Assembly: GCF_014638845.1 (NCBI RefSeq)
Contig: NZ_BMFP01000002.1
Location: 576,373-640,372 of the forward strand
Source: Pontibacter amylolyticus
Lineage (GTDB): Bacteria; Bacteroidota; Bacteroidia; Cytophagales; Hymenobacteraceae
Direction: 5' to 3'
DNA length: 64,000 nt
The notes beneath the pieces are model-generated. The model saw only the letters and a list, made by a program, of their open reading frames with translations. It was not told the DNA's origin and did no database searches. Below are positions 24,750 to 33,303 of the stretch, one piece after another. The stretch's first letter is position 1. Each line of letters opens with the position of its first letter. A program made the translations under genes and the position numbers.

Positions 24750-25524
24750 CATAGAAGAACTGCTGCAGAAGTACTACGAAGGCGAAACGACAGTGGCCGA
24801 GGAAAAGGAGCTGCGAGCGTTCTTTAACGAAGCATCAGACTTGCCCGAGCACCTGAAGGCCCATGCTGCCCCATTTCAGTACTACGCCAAACAGCAGCAG
24901 GAGCAATCCATTAGAGTGCTGTCAGACGACTGGCTGTTTGAGAAGATCGAGCAGGAGGAGGAAGTGAAGCAGCAGCCAAAAGGAAAACAAGTGTTCTTCC
25001 CAATCCTGCAGGAGTACGCCACCTACTGGCGTGTGGCGGCGGGTATCATCTTTATCCTGGGAGCCTTCTGGCTGGGCCGGAACTATAACCAAGGTATAGC
25101 GCCAGAGCAGAATGCTGAAATAGCCGCCCTCAGAGAAGAAGTAGAAGAGATGAAGCTGGTGATGACCACAGGAACCTCTGCTAGTGAGCGCATCCAGCTG
25201 GTCAGCCAGGAGTTTGATACGGAGCAGCCCGACGAGATCATTCAGGTGCTGATCACGACCATGAACCAGGACCCGAACGTGAATGTGCGGGTGGCCGCCT
25301 CTGAAGCACTTTATAAGTTCAGCCACAAAAAAGCAGTACGCCAGGCTTTGGTTGAGTCGCTGAAACTGCAGACAGACCCGATCATGCAGCTCACCCTGAT
25401 CGACATGCTGGTCAGCATCAAAGGAAAAGAAGCAGTTAGCGAGCTGGAGGAAATGGCGAACCGAAAAGACCTGCTCCCTATCGTGAAAAGCAAGGCCGCA
25501 GAAGGGCTGGGCATCCTGATGTAA
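24736..25524 (+). CDS. membrane protein with HEAT repeats, probable anti-sigma factor
   Basis: 262 aa. The cytosolic N-terminus (MKLDNIEELLQKYYEGETTV, AEEKELRAFF) is the short anti-sigma-like helix pair found in Bacteroidota; one transmembrane helix lies at about residues 98-113 (VAAGIIFILGAFWLG); a short coiled coil follows; residues about 150-262 form HEAT-like repeats (VNVRVAASEALYKFSHKKAV, PIMQLTLIDMLVSIKGKEAV, LPIVKSKAAEGLGIL), placed outside the cytoplasm. No zinc-binding HxxxCxxC anti-sigma motif is present. The 14-bp overlap with the sigma gene indicates translational coupling. The anti-sigma role is inferred from position and topology. Confidence 0.82.
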   Translation: MKLDNIEELLQKYYEGETTVAEEKELRAFFNEASDLPEHLKAHAAPFQYYAKQQQEQSIRVLSDDWLFEKIEQEEEVKQQPKGKQVFFPILQEYATYWRVAAGIIFILGAFWLGRNYNQGIAPEQNAEIAALREEVEEMKLVMTTGTSASERIQLVSQEFDTEQPDEIIQVLITTMNQDPNVNVRVAASEALYKFSHKKAVRQALVESLKLQTDPIMQLTLIDMLVSIKGKEAVSELEEMANRKDLLPIVKSKAAEGLGILM

Positions 25525-25571
25525 CAAGACACATTATCAAAACAAAAGATATTACTTACCACTAGAGCCAT

Positions 25572-26429
25572 ATGAAAAGATTAACACTAGTAGCAGTTGC
25601 CTGTCTTCTGCTCTCCGCGGCGCCAACACATGCGCACAAAGGAAATGAAACCCATACCACTACAATAGCCGGGACTATCGATCCGGAAGAGACCCTGCAG
25701 GACAAACCGCTTGTCTACAAAAGCAAGCTAGGCAACAGCAAGGGCAACAAGGTGGTCATCATGATGCACAACAGCGATGTAAAGGTCATTGGGCACAACT
25801 CAGACGAGGTTGTGATAGAGGCTGCCAGCTATCAGGCTCCTCCCGCCCGTGCTGCCGGATTGAAACCCCTGTATAACCAGGCGGAGGATAACACAGGATT
25901 GGGATTGTTCGTCGGTAAAGAAGGCAACACGCTGACCGTTACGAAAGCCTCCAGACAGGATGGCAAGTATACCATCCGGGTGCCTAAGAATGCATCTGTC
26001 ATGTATGAAGAGACTAACTGGATGGGTGGTGACCTTAGCATTACGGACTTACAAGGTGAGATCGAGCTTAAGTTGAACAATGGAAACGCCACCCTCTCCA
26101 ATATTACGGGTCCGGTTGTGGCCAATGCCACCAGCAGCGACATGGTGATCAAGTTCTCGAGCCTGAACCAGTCCAAGCCGAGCGCCATCTCCACGGTGGC
26201 AGGCACTGTGGACATCCACCTGCCAGCCAACACAAAGGCGAACTTCAAGCTGAAAACCATACAGGGCGAAATCTACTCAGACTTCGATATGAACATTGCC
26301 AAAGACCCGAAGAGCAATCTTCCGCGTGTGACCGGCGGCAGTAACATCGACGGTAAAACCAATGGCGGTGGCGTGGAGATGAACCTGTATACCATCAGCG
26401 GCGACATGTACATCCGCAAGAGCAAATAG
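25572..26429 (+). CDS. DUF4097-type beta-helix exported protein (first of two)
   Basis: 285 aa. Signal peptide (MKRLTLVAVACLLLSAAPTHA) followed by a repetitive beta-solenoid-like domain: short strands such as NKVVIMMHNSDVKVIGHNSD, LSITDLQGEIELKLNNGNAT and FKLKTIQGEIYSDFDM. This is the DUF4097 (adhesin-like) pattern. It lies 47 bp after the anti-sigma gene and 27 bp before a paralogous gene, so it belongs to the sigma operon and is a likely output or signal component at the cell surface. Its molecular function is unknown. Confidence 0.85.
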   Translation: MKRLTLVAVACLLLSAAPTHAHKGNETHTTTIAGTIDPEETLQDKPLVYKSKLGNSKGNKVVIMMHNSDVKVIGHNSDEVVIEAASYQAPPARAAGLKPLYNQAEDNTGLGLFVGKEGNTLTVTKASRQDGKYTIRVPKNASVMYEETNWMGGDLSITDLQGEIELKLNNGNATLSNITGPVVANATSSDMVIKFSSLNQSKPSAISTVAGTVDIHLPANTKANFKLKTIQGEIYSDFDMNIAKDPKSNLPRVTGGSNIDGKTNGGGVEMNLYTISGDMYIRKSK

Positions 26430-26456
26430 ATAAAGACATCATAAACTTCCAGAACT

Positions 26457-27164
26457 ATGAAAAAGATATGGACAATTGCCCTCCTGTGGCTGGTAGCAAT
26501 AGCGGGTGTGCAGGCCCAAAGCAAGACAGTGGAGCGGACCCTGGCCGTGCCCGCGAATAACAAAGTAGAACTGAACCTTAGGTTCGGCGAAGACATCAAG
26601 ATCAGTTCCTGGAATAAGAAAGAGGCCTATATCAAAGTAACCTACGAGATAAACAGCGGCAAGCTGAACGAGGCCCTGCAGCTGGGTTTTGAGACCGACA
26701 ATACCAGCGCCCGCGTAAAGGTAGACCTGGACGAAAAGCTAACCAAGAACGGACAGGCAGCGGACTGCCCGGACAATAACTACAGCCAATACAATGTCAG
26801 CAAGAACGGCGACCGTAATTTTATCTGTGCCAAGATCAATTATGAGATCTTCCTTCCGGCCAATGCTGACCTGACCGTGGAAACCATTAACGGAAACATA
26901 GAGCTGAGAGGGTTGAACGGCCCGGTAAGCGCCAAATCCATCAGCGGTTTTGTGGACATGAACTGGGCTTCGAACAAAGGCGCTGCTGTAGCCCTGAAAA
27001 CCATCACAGGCGAAGTTTACTCCGATCTGGCCATCGACCTGGCAGACAAGAAGCAGAAAGCGCCTATGGTAGGGTATGAGTTGAAAGGCAATGTGAGCGG
27101 CGGCGGCTCCCCCATCAAATTAGAGAGCATCAGCAACGACATCTACTTCCGGAAAAAGGACTAG
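26457..27164 (+). CDS. DUF4097-type exported protein (second of two)
   Basis: 235 aa, signal peptide MKKIWTIALLWLVAIAGVQA then QSK. The body has the same solenoid-like repeats as the preceding protein (LTVETINGNIELRGLNGPVS, AKSISGFVDM, LKTITGEVYSDLAIDL), with near-identical C-terminal motifs (SISNDIYFRKKD versus TISGDMYIRKSK), which shows that the two are paralogues from a duplication. Two Cys residues (CPDNN, FICAK) could form a disulphide. It is the last gene of the operon; a bidirectional terminator follows at 27230-27266. Confidence 0.85.
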   Translation: MKKIWTIALLWLVAIAGVQAQSKTVERTLAVPANNKVELNLRFGEDIKISSWNKKEAYIKVTYEINSGKLNEALQLGFETDNTSARVKVDLDEKLTKNGQAADCPDNNYSQYNVSKNGDRNFICAKINYEIFLPANADLTVETINGNIELRGLNGPVSAKSISGFVDMNWASNKGAAVALKTITGEVYSDLAIDLADKKQKAPMVGYELKGNVSGGGSPIKLESISNDIYFRKKD

Positions 27165-27229
27165 GTATAGGCAGAAGAGTGATCGTTTTGTGAACCGGCA
27201 TCTGCGATCGTAAGAGGTGCTTGAAACCA

Positions 27230-27266
27230 AAAAAGCGGGATACCATACCATGGCATCCCGCTTTTT
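27230..27266. terminator. bidirectional intrinsic terminator
   Basis: AAAAAGCGGGAT (27230-27241) pairs perfectly with ATCCCGCTTTTT (27255-27266) around a 13-nt loop. The A and T tracts give a U run in both directions, serving the convergent genes that end at 27164 (+) and 27290 (-). Confidence 0.88.
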
Positions 27267-27289
27267 GCTTATCAGTAATTATTAGTCGT

Positions 27290-27934
27290 TTAGGCTTCGC
27301 TAACCTTTCCTGCCAGGCCTTCTTCTTCGAGTAACTCGTTGAAGGCTTCGGCTTCGTTTCTGCTGTTAAACCTGCCGGCTTTCAGCAGCACTACTTTTCG
27401 GCCATTTACCCGCTCCTCGGCCATCTCCAAGGGCAGGTGCTTGTCAAAGGCCTTGAGTTTACGGCTGAGCGCCTCAGCCTGCTGGTGGTTGGCTGCCGTC
27501 TGGATGGTATAGGCTCCTGGCTTCGCTTCTGCTGTCGCAGCTGCCAGGTCACTCTTGTCGAGCACCTCTACCTTTACTTTAGCCACTCCTTCCGAATGCA
27601 TTCCCAGTTTGCGGGCCGCTGCTTCCGACACATCAATGATGCGTTTGCCCACAAATGGGCCGCGGTCGTTGATGCGCAGGATGACAGACTTGTCGTTGGC
27701 TGGGTTGGTCACTTTGACCATGGTGCCGAAAGGAAGGGTTTTGTGCGCGGCGGTCATCTCGTTTTTGTTGTAGCGCTCGCCGCTGCTGGTTTTTCTGCCG
27801 TGGTATTTGCTGCCGTACCAGGAGGCGGCTCCCACTTGGGTTTTGTCGTTGCTTTGTGCGAAAGTTGGTTGACTAACTCCGATAAATAGAAAAATGATTA
27901 CTGTTAAGAGAATGCACTTTCTATCGTTCTTCAT
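27290..27934 (-). CDS. rlpA: septal ring lytic transglycosylase RlpA-family protein with SPOR domain
   Basis: 214 aa with signal peptide (ILLTVIIFLFIGVSQPTFA). The double-psi beta-barrel covers residues about 33-125, with the signature GAASWYGSKYHGRKTSSGER, FGTMVKVTN and RINDRGPFVGKRIIDVS; the catalytic Asp of RlpA is in NDRGPF. Residues about 140-210 are a SPOR domain (AYTIQTAANHQQAEALSRKL) that binds denuded peptidoglycan glycans. It acts in the periplasm on peptidoglycan. The gene is monocistronic by context. Confidence 0.92.
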   Translation of the reverse strand: MKNDRKCILLTVIIFLFIGVSQPTFAQSNDKTQVGAASWYGSKYHGRKTSSGERYNKNEMTAAHKTLPFGTMVKVTNPANDKSVILRINDRGPFVGKRIIDVSEAAARKLGMHSEGVAKVKVEVLDKSDLAAATAEAKPGAYTIQTAANHQQAEALSRKLKAFDKHLPLEMAEERVNGRKVVLLKAGRFNSRNEAEAFNELLEEEGLAGKVSEA

Positions 27935-28251
27935 ATAGTTTTTGGTTGGTGAATCCGCAAAGATACGGAAATATTTTCAAATGAGGCCTTATACGCCATA
28001 TCACGGCCTTGGTTATAGGGGGATACGCGCTGCCTCAAATAATCGCTATAAGGGCTGTAAAGTCAAAAAGCTTGATTTTAGCTTATATGAGCATATTTTC
28101 ATATATTATTATAGCGATTAATTAATTTGCTATGCCCGAAAAAATATTTTGTTTTCAGTCATAGCTGGAGTTTAAACGGGAACTTTTGGTGGTATATTTT
28201 GTTTGAGCGCAAAATTCTACCCAAGCGTATACTTTATAAAAGCATAGTGCC
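27935..28251. other. intergenic region between divergent rlpA and DUF72 genes
   Basis: No gene is seen in these 317 bp. The stretch 28070-28125 is strongly AT-rich (TTTTAGCTTATATGAGCATA, then ATTATTATAGCGATTAATTA) and is a plausible promoter area for one or both divergent genes, but no exact TAnnTTTG box with a correctly spaced TTG was found. Confidence 0.45.
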
Positions 28252-29163
28252 ATGGACTTTGGAAAACTCCCCGATATCAGCCGCGTCGACTTTGCCTTGC
28301 CAACCGACCACCCTGATACCTTGCCGCTGTTAAACAGGTATAGCAAGCGCTACAAAAAACCCAGGGTATACATCGGCCTGCCTGTGTGGGTGAACAAGGC
28401 CTGGGTGGGCGAGTACTATCCGGCAGGCATAAAGGAGAAAGAGTCGCTGCTCTGGTATGGCAAGCAGTTCAATACCATCGAGCTCAACAGCACGCACTAC
28501 CACATCCCCGGTCCCGACACCATCGAGCGCTGGCGAAATTCCGTGCCGCAGGGCTTTACCTTCTGCCCCAAGTTTCCGCAGCTCATCAGCCACGAAGGGC
28601 CGCTTGTGAGTTCGCTCGACCTTACGGCTACCTTCTGCGAGGCCATCGCCGGGTTAGAGGATAAACTGGGCTGCTCTTTCCTGCAACTGCCACCCTATTT
28701 CGGACCGAATCAGCTTAAAGATTTGGAGAAATTTGTGCAGTACATACCTGAGAGTGTACCCTTGGCCATCGAACTCCGCCACCCCGACTGGTTCGTGGAC
28801 AACGTCGCTTCACTGGAGCTGTTTGAAGTGCTGGAGAAGTTTCGGGTGAGCACGGTGCTAACGGACGTTTCAGGCCGGCGCGACGTGCTGCACATGCGCC
28901 TGACGACCCCGACGGCTATGGTGCGCTTTGTGGGCAACGGCTTGCACCCCACCGACTATACCCGCATCGACGACTGGGTATCAAGAATTAAGGTATGGCT
29001 CGAGGCCGGACTGCAGGAGCTTTATTTCTTCGTGCACGAGCCCGACAACACCACGTCGCCCGAGCTGGCCACCTACCTGATTAACCAACTCAACAAGGTA
29101 TGCGGACTAGACGTAAAGCCGCCGAAAAAGTTTGTGCAGGTGGTACAGGGGGAGTTGTTCTAA
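28252..29163 (+). CDS. DUF72 domain-containing protein
   Basis: 303 aa, cytosolic, TIM-barrel-like DUF72 family (YecE-like). Characteristic segments are PRVYIGLPVWVNKAWVGEYY, FNTIELNSTHYHIP, FTFCPKFPQLISH and LAIELRHPDWF, with the ending LYFFVHEPDNTTSPELATYL. The reaction catalysed is not established for the family; a nuclease or metal-dependent role has been proposed. The N-terminal 30 residues before the conserved domain are probably real because no later ATG fits better. No operon partner is evident. Confidence 0.88.
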   Translation: MDFGKLPDISRVDFALPTDHPDTLPLLNRYSKRYKKPRVYIGLPVWVNKAWVGEYYPAGIKEKESLLWYGKQFNTIELNSTHYHIPGPDTIERWRNSVPQGFTFCPKFPQLISHEGPLVSSLDLTATFCEAIAGLEDKLGCSFLQLPPYFGPNQLKDLEKFVQYIPESVPLAIELRHPDWFVDNVASLELFEVLEKFRVSTVLTDVSGRRDVLHMRLTTPTAMVRFVGNGLHPTDYTRIDDWVSRIKVWLEAGLQELYFFVHEPDNTTSPELATYLINQLNKVCGLDVKPPKKFVQVVQGELF

Positions 29164-29647
29164 TATCTGACTTTATACAAGCTCGTCTTTCGCTGGTGCG
29201 GGTTTGAAACCTTAACTTGCCTAAAAATCTTTTTTGGGATTCGACTTTTTAGGATAACCAGTGCCGGCAGTAGTAGTGGATTATCCCCTTGAGGGGATTA
29301 TAGGGGTGTCTACTTCGGTTGATTTACCAGCATCGGAGCGCACATGCCGCCCGCTGCGTAGCTTTACACCCCTGTGGTCCCCTCAAGGGGACAGTTCCTT
29401 AGCACTAAGGTCCATTCTAGAAGAGGCATGGGACAGGATAGGGTTTCAAGCTCGTACCTATGATCTCGAGTTAGCTACTGGACTGGACCGCAGGGGCAGG
29501 TATAGCATGTATAAACAGGTAAGTTGCTATACCTGCGCTCCTGGCATTTTATACCTTTTATACCTGACTCAAGGTATAGCTGAAACAAAAAAAGCGGCGT
29601 GTCCAGATGGGCACGCCGCTTTGCTTTGGGTTATTGGGTAAAGGGTA
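29164..29647. repeat. intergenic region with inverted CCCCTTGAGGGG units
   Basis: No gene is credible; the open frame here is created by repeats. A unit with TATCCCCTTGAGGGGATTAT followed by AGGGGTGT (29283-29309) is repeated in inverse orientation as ACACCCCTGTGGTCCCCTCA, then AGGGGACA (29366-29393), giving a 27-28-bp imperfect inverted repeat around about 56 bp. Each arm also folds on itself. Motif copies (AGGTATAG/CTATACCT) lie at 29498, 29527 and 29572. The same unit occurs at 18161, 61048 and 61177. Confidence 0.75.
29591..29622 (-). terminator. intrinsic terminator of the M16 peptidase pair
   Basis: AAAGCGGCGTG (29591-29601) pairs with CACGCCGCTTT (29612-29622) around a 10-nt loop. The A-rich run just left of it (29586-29593) becomes a U tract on the minus strand, fitting the minus-strand gene that ends at 29648. 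Confidence 0.85.
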
Positions 29648-31732
29648 TTAGATTTTGAAGTTGTCGTCGCTGATGCCTTTGTTAACTTCCACGCTTTGCA
29701 CCTCCGCTTTGATCACCTGCGGACCAACCACAGTCTCGATCACGTGTGGGTATTTCACGCCGTCTACTTCTTTGTAGTTCTTGTAGCTCTTGGTTTGCGT
29801 GATAGCGCCCTGTGGCGTCTGCATGTTCTTCACATCTTTTAGAAGCAGGCCTGTTGCCTTGTCAAAGTAATGCAGTGTCTTCTGGCCATTTGTGGCTGTA
29901 GCTTCTACAATGTAAGCTTCAGCGCCATCTACTTTCTCCTGACCGGTCACGGCAGTCTTAATGCCAAATTTCTCGAAACGAGTCATAGAGAACATGTCAG
30001 ACTCCGCTTTAGAAGAAGCAAGCTCCTCGGCGGTCATGTCTTTGTTCAGGCCTTGCATCGGAGCTTCCATCTTGCCTTTATCGCCGTTGATGATCACGCG
30101 CTGCATCGGGCTGTTGTTCATCAGGATCTGAATCAGCATTTTGTCAGCACCTTTTTGCTGCTGCTTGAAAGTAAGCGCCATACCCTGTATGCTCGCGTTC
30201 ATGGTCACCGTCACATCTTTCACTTTCTCGATGTTCGCTTTGCCGCCAATGGCCTTAATGTATTTCGCGATAAGCTGATCAGCCGTCACATCTGTCGGAA
30301 CCGCTTTGGCGGCCGCCATATCTACTTTCTCGCCTGTCGCGTCGAAGTAAGTAATGTTGCTGTCATCTTTATCGAACGCCACCAGCTTGTCAGCGATGTC
30401 CTTAGCATTGCCAACGGCCAGAATGTAAAGCTGGTCAGGATGTACGTACTTCTGCGCCACACGCTGCACATCAGCCGCGGTGATAGACTCAACCTTCTTC
30501 AGATAGTTGGCATAGTAGTCGGCAGGCAGGTTGTAGCGGGCAGTCGAGATGGCGTACATGGCCACAGTACCCGGATTCTCCAGGCCGCGGGCGAAGTTGC
30601 CTGTGATGTAGGCTTTGGCATAGGCCAGTTCTTTGTCCGTTACCTGCTTGGTTCTGATGTCGTTGAATTCTTTCATAAACTCTGCTGTGGCACTATCCGT
30701 TACGGCGTTGCGTACGCTGGCAGAAGCATTGAAACGACCCAGGATCTTGTCAGACGAAAGCGTAGAGTAAGCGCCGTAGGTATAGCCGTTCTTCTCACGC
30801 AGGTTCATAAACAGACGGGCTGTGCTGCCGCCACCCAGAATGGTGTTCATCACCTGGGTTGCCACATAATCTTCCGCACCTGGCTTCATTTGTACAGGGT
30901 TTGTGAACGAAAGCACACTTTGCACGGCGCTTGGGCGGTCTACAATTACTACCTGGGTTTTGCCATCGTGCTTCGGCAAGTCGTAGTTGTGGCTAGGTAC
31001 ATTGCCTTTTTTCCACTTGCCAAACGACTTGTTCAGCAGTTTTTTCATTTCTTTTGGCGTCACATCACCTACCACAGCCAGGTAACCGATGTTCGGACGG
31101 TAGTACGTGTTATAGTAGTTCTGCACATCAGCCAGCGTGATGTTTTCAATTGATTTCTCAGTAGTCAGCTCGCCATTCGGGTGGTTCTTGCCGAAAAGCA
31201 GTGTGTTGCGAATCTTGCCGGCAATAGCGTCCGGGTTATCCTTTTCAGAAGCCAGGTTGGCCAGCATCTGCTTTTTCACCTTGTCGAGTTCTTCTTGTGT
31301 GAAGTTCGGGTTCAACAGAGCGTCAGCTGTCAGGTCAAGCAGGGTAGGTAGGTTCTTCTTAAGCGAAGAAGCGCTGAAACCGGTGGAGTTGAACGAAAGG
31401 TTCGCGCCGATAAAGTCAACCTGCTCGTCGAACTGGTCTTTGCTGCGGGTTTTGGTGCCTGTGCGCATCATCTGGCCCGCCATGTTCACATAGCCCGCCT
31501 TGTCACTTTCCAGAATCGGGTCGCGGTCCAGCACCAGCGACATATTCACGACTGGCAGTTTGTGGTTTTCCACCACGTATACCTTCAAGCCGTTTTTCAG
31601 GGTGAAGTGCTCGTACTTGCCCAGCTCGATTTTAGGGGCCGGACCAGCCGGAGGAGGCGTTTGTTTTGTCTGTGCTGTGGCCACCGTGGTGAGCGCCAGC
31701 ATCAGCAGGAGTATGTTGTATATTCTCTTCAT
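29648..31732 (-). CDS. M16-family peptidase-like protein (non-catalytic type) with extra C-terminal lipoprotein-carrier-like domain
   Basis: 694 aa with signal peptide (ILLLMLALTTVATAQ). Residues about 35-470 have two M16 half-domains (LKNGLKVYVVENHKLPVVNM, YNTYYRPNIGYLAVVGDVTP, TILGGGSTARLFMNLREKNG, YTYGAYS), but no HxxEH zinc motif, so it should be the non-catalytic partner. Residues about 485-694 are an added domain (LIAKYIKAIGGKANIEKVKD, LLKDVKNMQTPQG, VDGVKYPHVIET) of the LolA/outer-membrane lipoprotein-sorting-like type seen in many Bacteroidota proteins. The gene follows the catalytic M16 gene by 11 bp, implying a heterodimer in the periplasm. Confidence 0.88.
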   Translation of the reverse strand: MKRIYNILLLMLALTTVATAQTKQTPPPAGPAPKIELGKYEHFTLKNGLKVYVVENHKLPVVNMSLVLDRDPILESDKAGYVNMAGQMMRTGTKTRSKDQFDEQVDFIGANLSFNSTGFSASSLKKNLPTLLDLTADALLNPNFTQEELDKVKKQMLANLASEKDNPDAIAGKIRNTLLFGKNHPNGELTTEKSIENITLADVQNYYNTYYRPNIGYLAVVGDVTPKEMKKLLNKSFGKWKKGNVPSHNYDLPKHDGKTQVVIVDRPSAVQSVLSFTNPVQMKPGAEDYVATQVMNTILGGGSTARLFMNLREKNGYTYGAYSTLSSDKILGRFNASASVRNAVTDSATAEFMKEFNDIRTKQVTDKELAYAKAYITGNFARGLENPGTVAMYAISTARYNLPADYYANYLKKVESITAADVQRVAQKYVHPDQLYILAVGNAKDIADKLVAFDKDDSNITYFDATGEKVDMAAAKAVPTDVTADQLIAKYIKAIGGKANIEKVKDVTVTMNASIQGMALTFKQQQKGADKMLIQILMNNSPMQRVIINGDKGKMEAPMQGLNKDMTAEELASSKAESDMFSMTRFEKFGIKTAVTGQEKVDGAEAYIVEATATNGQKTLHYFDKATGLLLKDVKNMQTPQGAITQTKSYKNYKEVDGVKYPHVIETVVGPQVIKAEVQSVEVNKGISDDNFKI

Positions 31733-31743
31733 GATAATCTAAA

Positions 31744-33081
31744 TTAATTGCTTTGTTGAGCTGACTTTGGCAGGTAGTGCAACACCACGCGGTTGTTCTT
31801 GGTGAGGTACTTATTGGCCACGCGCTGAATGTCTTCTTTCGTCACCTTCATGTAGCGGTCAATCTCGTTGTTGATCAGGTTAGCGTCGCCGTAGTACACG
31901 TGGTAGTTGGCCAGGTTCTCGGCACGGCCGGCCACGGTGCTGTTTTGCTGCACAAACTGGCTCTCCATCTGGTTGCGCAGTTTCTGGAACTCGCGCTCAC
32001 TGATCAGCTCTTTTTTCACAAGCTCGATCTCAGCATCCACAGCGGCTTCCAGGTCCTTCACGTCCACGCCCATATTGGCAATGGCATAGGTCAGGAACAA
32101 GCCAGGGTCTTCGGTTGGGAAAGGGATAGAAAGGGCTGCAACTGCTTTCTGCTGCTTGTCCACGATAGCCTTCGGCATACGGGCACTCTTGCCGCCGGAA
32201 AGCAGGGTGGTCAGCATAGACAGGGCATAATGGTCTTCAGTGCCCTGTGCCGGGATGTGGTAGGCCTGGATTACGGCCGGCAGCTGGATGTTGTCATACA
32301 CAACCTTGCGGCGCTCTTCGGTCTGAGCCGGCTCCACCACGTTTGGTCTTGGAACCTCCTTGGTGCCTTTAGGGATCTTAGCGAAATACTGCTCAATCAG
32401 CTTCTTTGTCTCGTCGATCTTGATGTCGCCGGCAATCGAAAGCGTGGCGTTGTTTGGCACGTAGAAGGTCTTATAAAAATCGCGGAACTCCTCGATTTTG
32501 GCGTTGTTCAGGTCCTCGAATGTGCCGATCGGCGTGATTTTGTAAGGGTGTTCGGTATAGGCAAGGCCGAAAGTGTTCTCCAGGATAGTACCGTACGGCT
32601 GGTTGTCCACGCGCATGCGCTTCTCTTCCTGCACCACTTTACGTTGCGTCTCCACGCCCACTTCATCTACTTTAGCGCCTACCATACGCTCAGCTTCCAT
32701 CCAAAGGCCAAGGGCCAGTTGGTTAGAAGGCAACAGCTCGTAATAGTAAGTGCGGTCAAACGATGTATTAGCATTGAGGGAGCCACCGGCAGCCTGCACC
32801 ATGTTCATATACTGGCCACGCTCAATGTTCTCGGTACCTTCAAACATCAAGTGTTCGAAGAAGTGTGCAAAGCCTGTACGGCCTTTCACTTCGTTTTTAG
32901 AGCCCACATGGTACAGCACCGACACCGCCACGTTCGGCGTGGAGTTGTCCTGGTGCAGAATCACGTGCAGCCCGTTAGGGAGCGTATACTCCGTGAATTC
33001 GATCTTATTGCTCTTGGTCTGGGCGTAGGCCGTGAAGCCCGACGCTACCCACACAAGGCAAAGGAGAAGCTTTCGTTTCAT
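31744..33081 (-). CDS. M16-family zinc metallopeptidase (catalytic)
   Basis: 445 aa with signal peptide (MKRKLLLCLVWVASGFTAYA). The inverted zinc motif is intact as HFFEH, His73, Glu76, His77, followed by the usual downstream acidic ligand region (VVQEEKRMRVDNQPYG). The second half has the M16 C-terminal domain (FYVPNNATLSIAGDI). The start chosen (33081) puts the signal peptide at the N-terminus; the open frame extends 9 codons further to 33108. With the adjacent non-catalytic M16 gene it should form a periplasmic peptidase degrading small proteins or peptides. Confidence 0.92.
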   Translation of the reverse strand: MKRKLLLCLVWVASGFTAYAQTKSNKIEFTEYTLPNGLHVILHQDNSTPNVAVSVLYHVGSKNEVKGRTGFAHFFEHLMFEGTENIERGQYMNMVQAAGGSLNANTSFDRTYYYELLPSNQLALGLWMEAERMVGAKVDEVGVETQRKVVQEEKRMRVDNQPYGTILENTFGLAYTEHPYKITPIGTFEDLNNAKIEEFRDFYKTFYVPNNATLSIAGDIKIDETKKLIEQYFAKIPKGTKEVPRPNVVEPAQTEERRKVVYDNIQLPAVIQAYHIPAQGTEDHYALSMLTTLLSGGKSARMPKAIVDKQQKAVAALSIPFPTEDPGLFLTYAIANMGVDVKDLEAAVDAEIELVKKELISEREFQKLRNQMESQFVQQNSTVAGRAENLANYHVYYGDANLINNEIDRYMKVTKEDIQRVANKYLTKNNRVVLHYLPKSAQQSN

Positions 33082-33303
33082 AAAGAATAAAGGTTTAGGA
33101 ATAGTCATGCGTTATCACACAACTTGTGTTATAAAGTCTATAAAATTAGTATAAATCCTGAAAGAGTTTTGCACAAATAGCTGAATACCTATGTTTGCTC
33201 TACTAACGGGGTGGTGAGGCGGATGAACATTGGAGTTTGAGGAATGATTTTAGACACCTAATCTTATTAAGCCGCATTTAATAGCAAACTGCAGGTCTTA
33301 ACC

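Noticed and set aside
28118-28125. TAATTTG as a -7 promoter box for the DUF72 gene
   Set aside because: One base short of TAnnTTTG and no TTG at correct distance.
29261-29641. 126-codon open frame on the + strand
   Set aside because: It lies over inverted CCCCTTGAGGGG units and a terminator; the protein has no domain-like composition. Explained by repeats.
31777-33090. 437-codon open frame on the + strand opposite the M16 gene
   Set aside because: Complete overlap with a convincing gene on the other strand; codon positions mirror that gene, and the protein is His/Val/Leu-rich as shadow frames are.
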